64,000 bases of DNA from Myxococcaceae bacterium (lineage in GTDB: Bacteria > Myxococcota > Myxococcia > Myxococcales > Myxococcaceae): assembly GCA_019694575.1 (NCBI GenBank), contig JAIBBR010000004.1, positions 1 to 64,000 on the forward strand. The letters are read 5' to 3'. Within the stretch, counting starts at the first letter, position 1, and every line of letters begins with the position of its first letter. Shown here piece after piece: positions 63,446-64,000 of this stretch. The notes beneath the pieces were generated by a model. The model had not been told where the DNA came from and made no database searches. It worked only from the letters and a program-made list of their open reading frames with translations. Made by a program: the position numbers and the translations under genes.

Positions 63446-64000
63446 TCAAAAATCAGCCACCACCAACGACAACTGCCGCCCCGTCGTGGCACCGTCACGC
63501 CGGTGCGAAAAGAAACGGGCCCGATCACACGACGTGCAATGCGGCAACACATCGATCTGCTTTAGGGGTATGCCCGCGCCAAGGAGCGTCATCAGCAGGG
63601 CGGCAGGCAGGTCTAAATGTTCTTTTGCCCCCACCCGCGTCACCACTGTGCCTCCGAAAATGCCGGTGAATTGCGCCGCCAGCTCGGTTGACACCTCGTA
63701 GCAACAAACTTGAATACATGGTCCCACGGCGACCCACAGATCACCCGGCGAGGTGCCCACTTTGGCCAACGCCTCTATCGAGTGCGCGGCCACCGCAGAG
63801 TACACGCCGCGCCAACCCGCGTGCACCGCCGCCACCCGTTGCCCCACCGGGTCGACCATGAGCAACGGTACACAATCGGCCGTTTTTACCGCCACCGCGT
63901 GATCGCTCTGCCCAGTCCACACCGCGTCAGCTTCGCCGAGCGGCGCCGCGACCTTCGAACGATCGACTGTCTGGCCCGCCTCAAGTACCGCGTGGCCGTG
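63446..64000 (-). CDS. YfiH/polyphenol oxidase-family (DUF152) protein, N-terminus outside window
   Basis: Partial: the frame stays open to the window edge and 184 residues are visible. The family includes copper/zinc-containing laccase-like proteins and purine nucleoside phosphorylases (YfiH, YlmD, LACC1). The metal His in VAAVHAGWRG and the Cys in VGPCIQVCCYEV are present, with KTADCVPLL and the C-terminal RDGATTGRQLSLV. An internal GTG at 63922 is not the start since family-like sequence continues upstream. The 90 bases between it and the CpoB-like gene contain a 10-bp palindrome (ACAGGCCTGT, 63406-63415) but no terminator. Confidence 0.9.
   Translation of the reverse strand, partial: HGHAVLEAGQTVDRSKVAAPLGEADAVWTGQSDHAVAVKTADCVPLLMVDPVGQRVAAVHAGWRGVYSAVAAHSIEALAKVGTSPGDLWVAVGPCIQVCCYEVSTELAAQFTGIFGGTVVTRVGAKEHLDLPAALLMTLLGAGIPLKQIDVLPHCTSCDRARFFSHRRDGATTGRQLSLVVADF

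Overview
The window looks like a chromosomal segment of a high-GC myxobacterium (Myxococcota, formerly Deltaproteobacteria). This is inferred from family content, not from a database search. The pointers are many secreted lipoproteins with low-complexity Gly-rich or Asp-Ala-Gly linkers, an FHA-free Ser/Thr kinase, a sigma-54 activator, an ExbB/ExbD/ExbD trio resembling the Agl-type motor, a multiheme cytochrome, LptD, and a small Cys-rich protein type common in this phylum. Coding density is very high, 4-base start/stop overlaps (ATGA, GTGA) are frequent, and no gap exceeds about 250 bases. I see no rRNA, tRNA, CRISPR array, prophage or intact insertion sequence.

Region 1 (1-15.3 kb) is mainly cell envelope: a soluble lytic transglycosylase, an M23 endopeptidase, several surface lipoproteins, an AMIN-domain coiled-coil protein coupled to LptD, a BKACE-type enzyme and an alpha/beta hydrolase. 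Region 2 (15.3-24.5 kb) holds a beta-ureidopropionase/dihydropyrimidinase pair (reductive pyrimidine breakdown), an rsmD-coaD-aspartate aminotransferase operon, a PocR-domain sigma-54 activator coupled to a hydrolase that seems to start at CTG, and typA/bipA.

Region 3 (24.5-38.7 kb) contains an 8-bp tandem repeat and then one-carbon metabolism: gcvT-gcvH-gcvP in an operon whose next gene is a Ser/Thr kinase with a C-terminal ribbon-helix-helix-like tail, two lipoproteins (one with RTX-like repeats), and metF and folD converging with overlapping 3' ends. An adenosine-deaminase-family protein and pyrD follow. Region 4 (38.7-45.5 kb) has a DUF6178-like protein, engB and a tetraheme cytochrome in one overlapping operon, coaE, an extended SDR, a tandem pair of collagen-like lipoproteins and a two-gene hotdog dehydratase pair.

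Region 5 (45.5-64 kb) lies almost wholly on the minus strand. Read in transcription order it has a CpoB/YbgF-like lipoprotein, a LysM protein, dprA, exbB-exbD-exbD, trmFO, a beta-propeller lipoprotein, a 169-bp palindromic element, xerC, smr, hslV, hslU, and a J-protein/Hsp70/TPR operon. The dprA...trmFO-xerC-hslV-hslU order matches the classic Bacillus order, with a motor-type module where topA sits in Bacillus. A polyphenol-oxidase/YfiH-family gene is cut by the window end.

The most promising leads are the kinase-RHH protein coupled to glycine cleavage, the Hsp40/Hsp70/TPR operon whose outer members share a small winged-helix-like module, the palindromic element that supplies a stop codon, and the CTG-initiated hydrolase.
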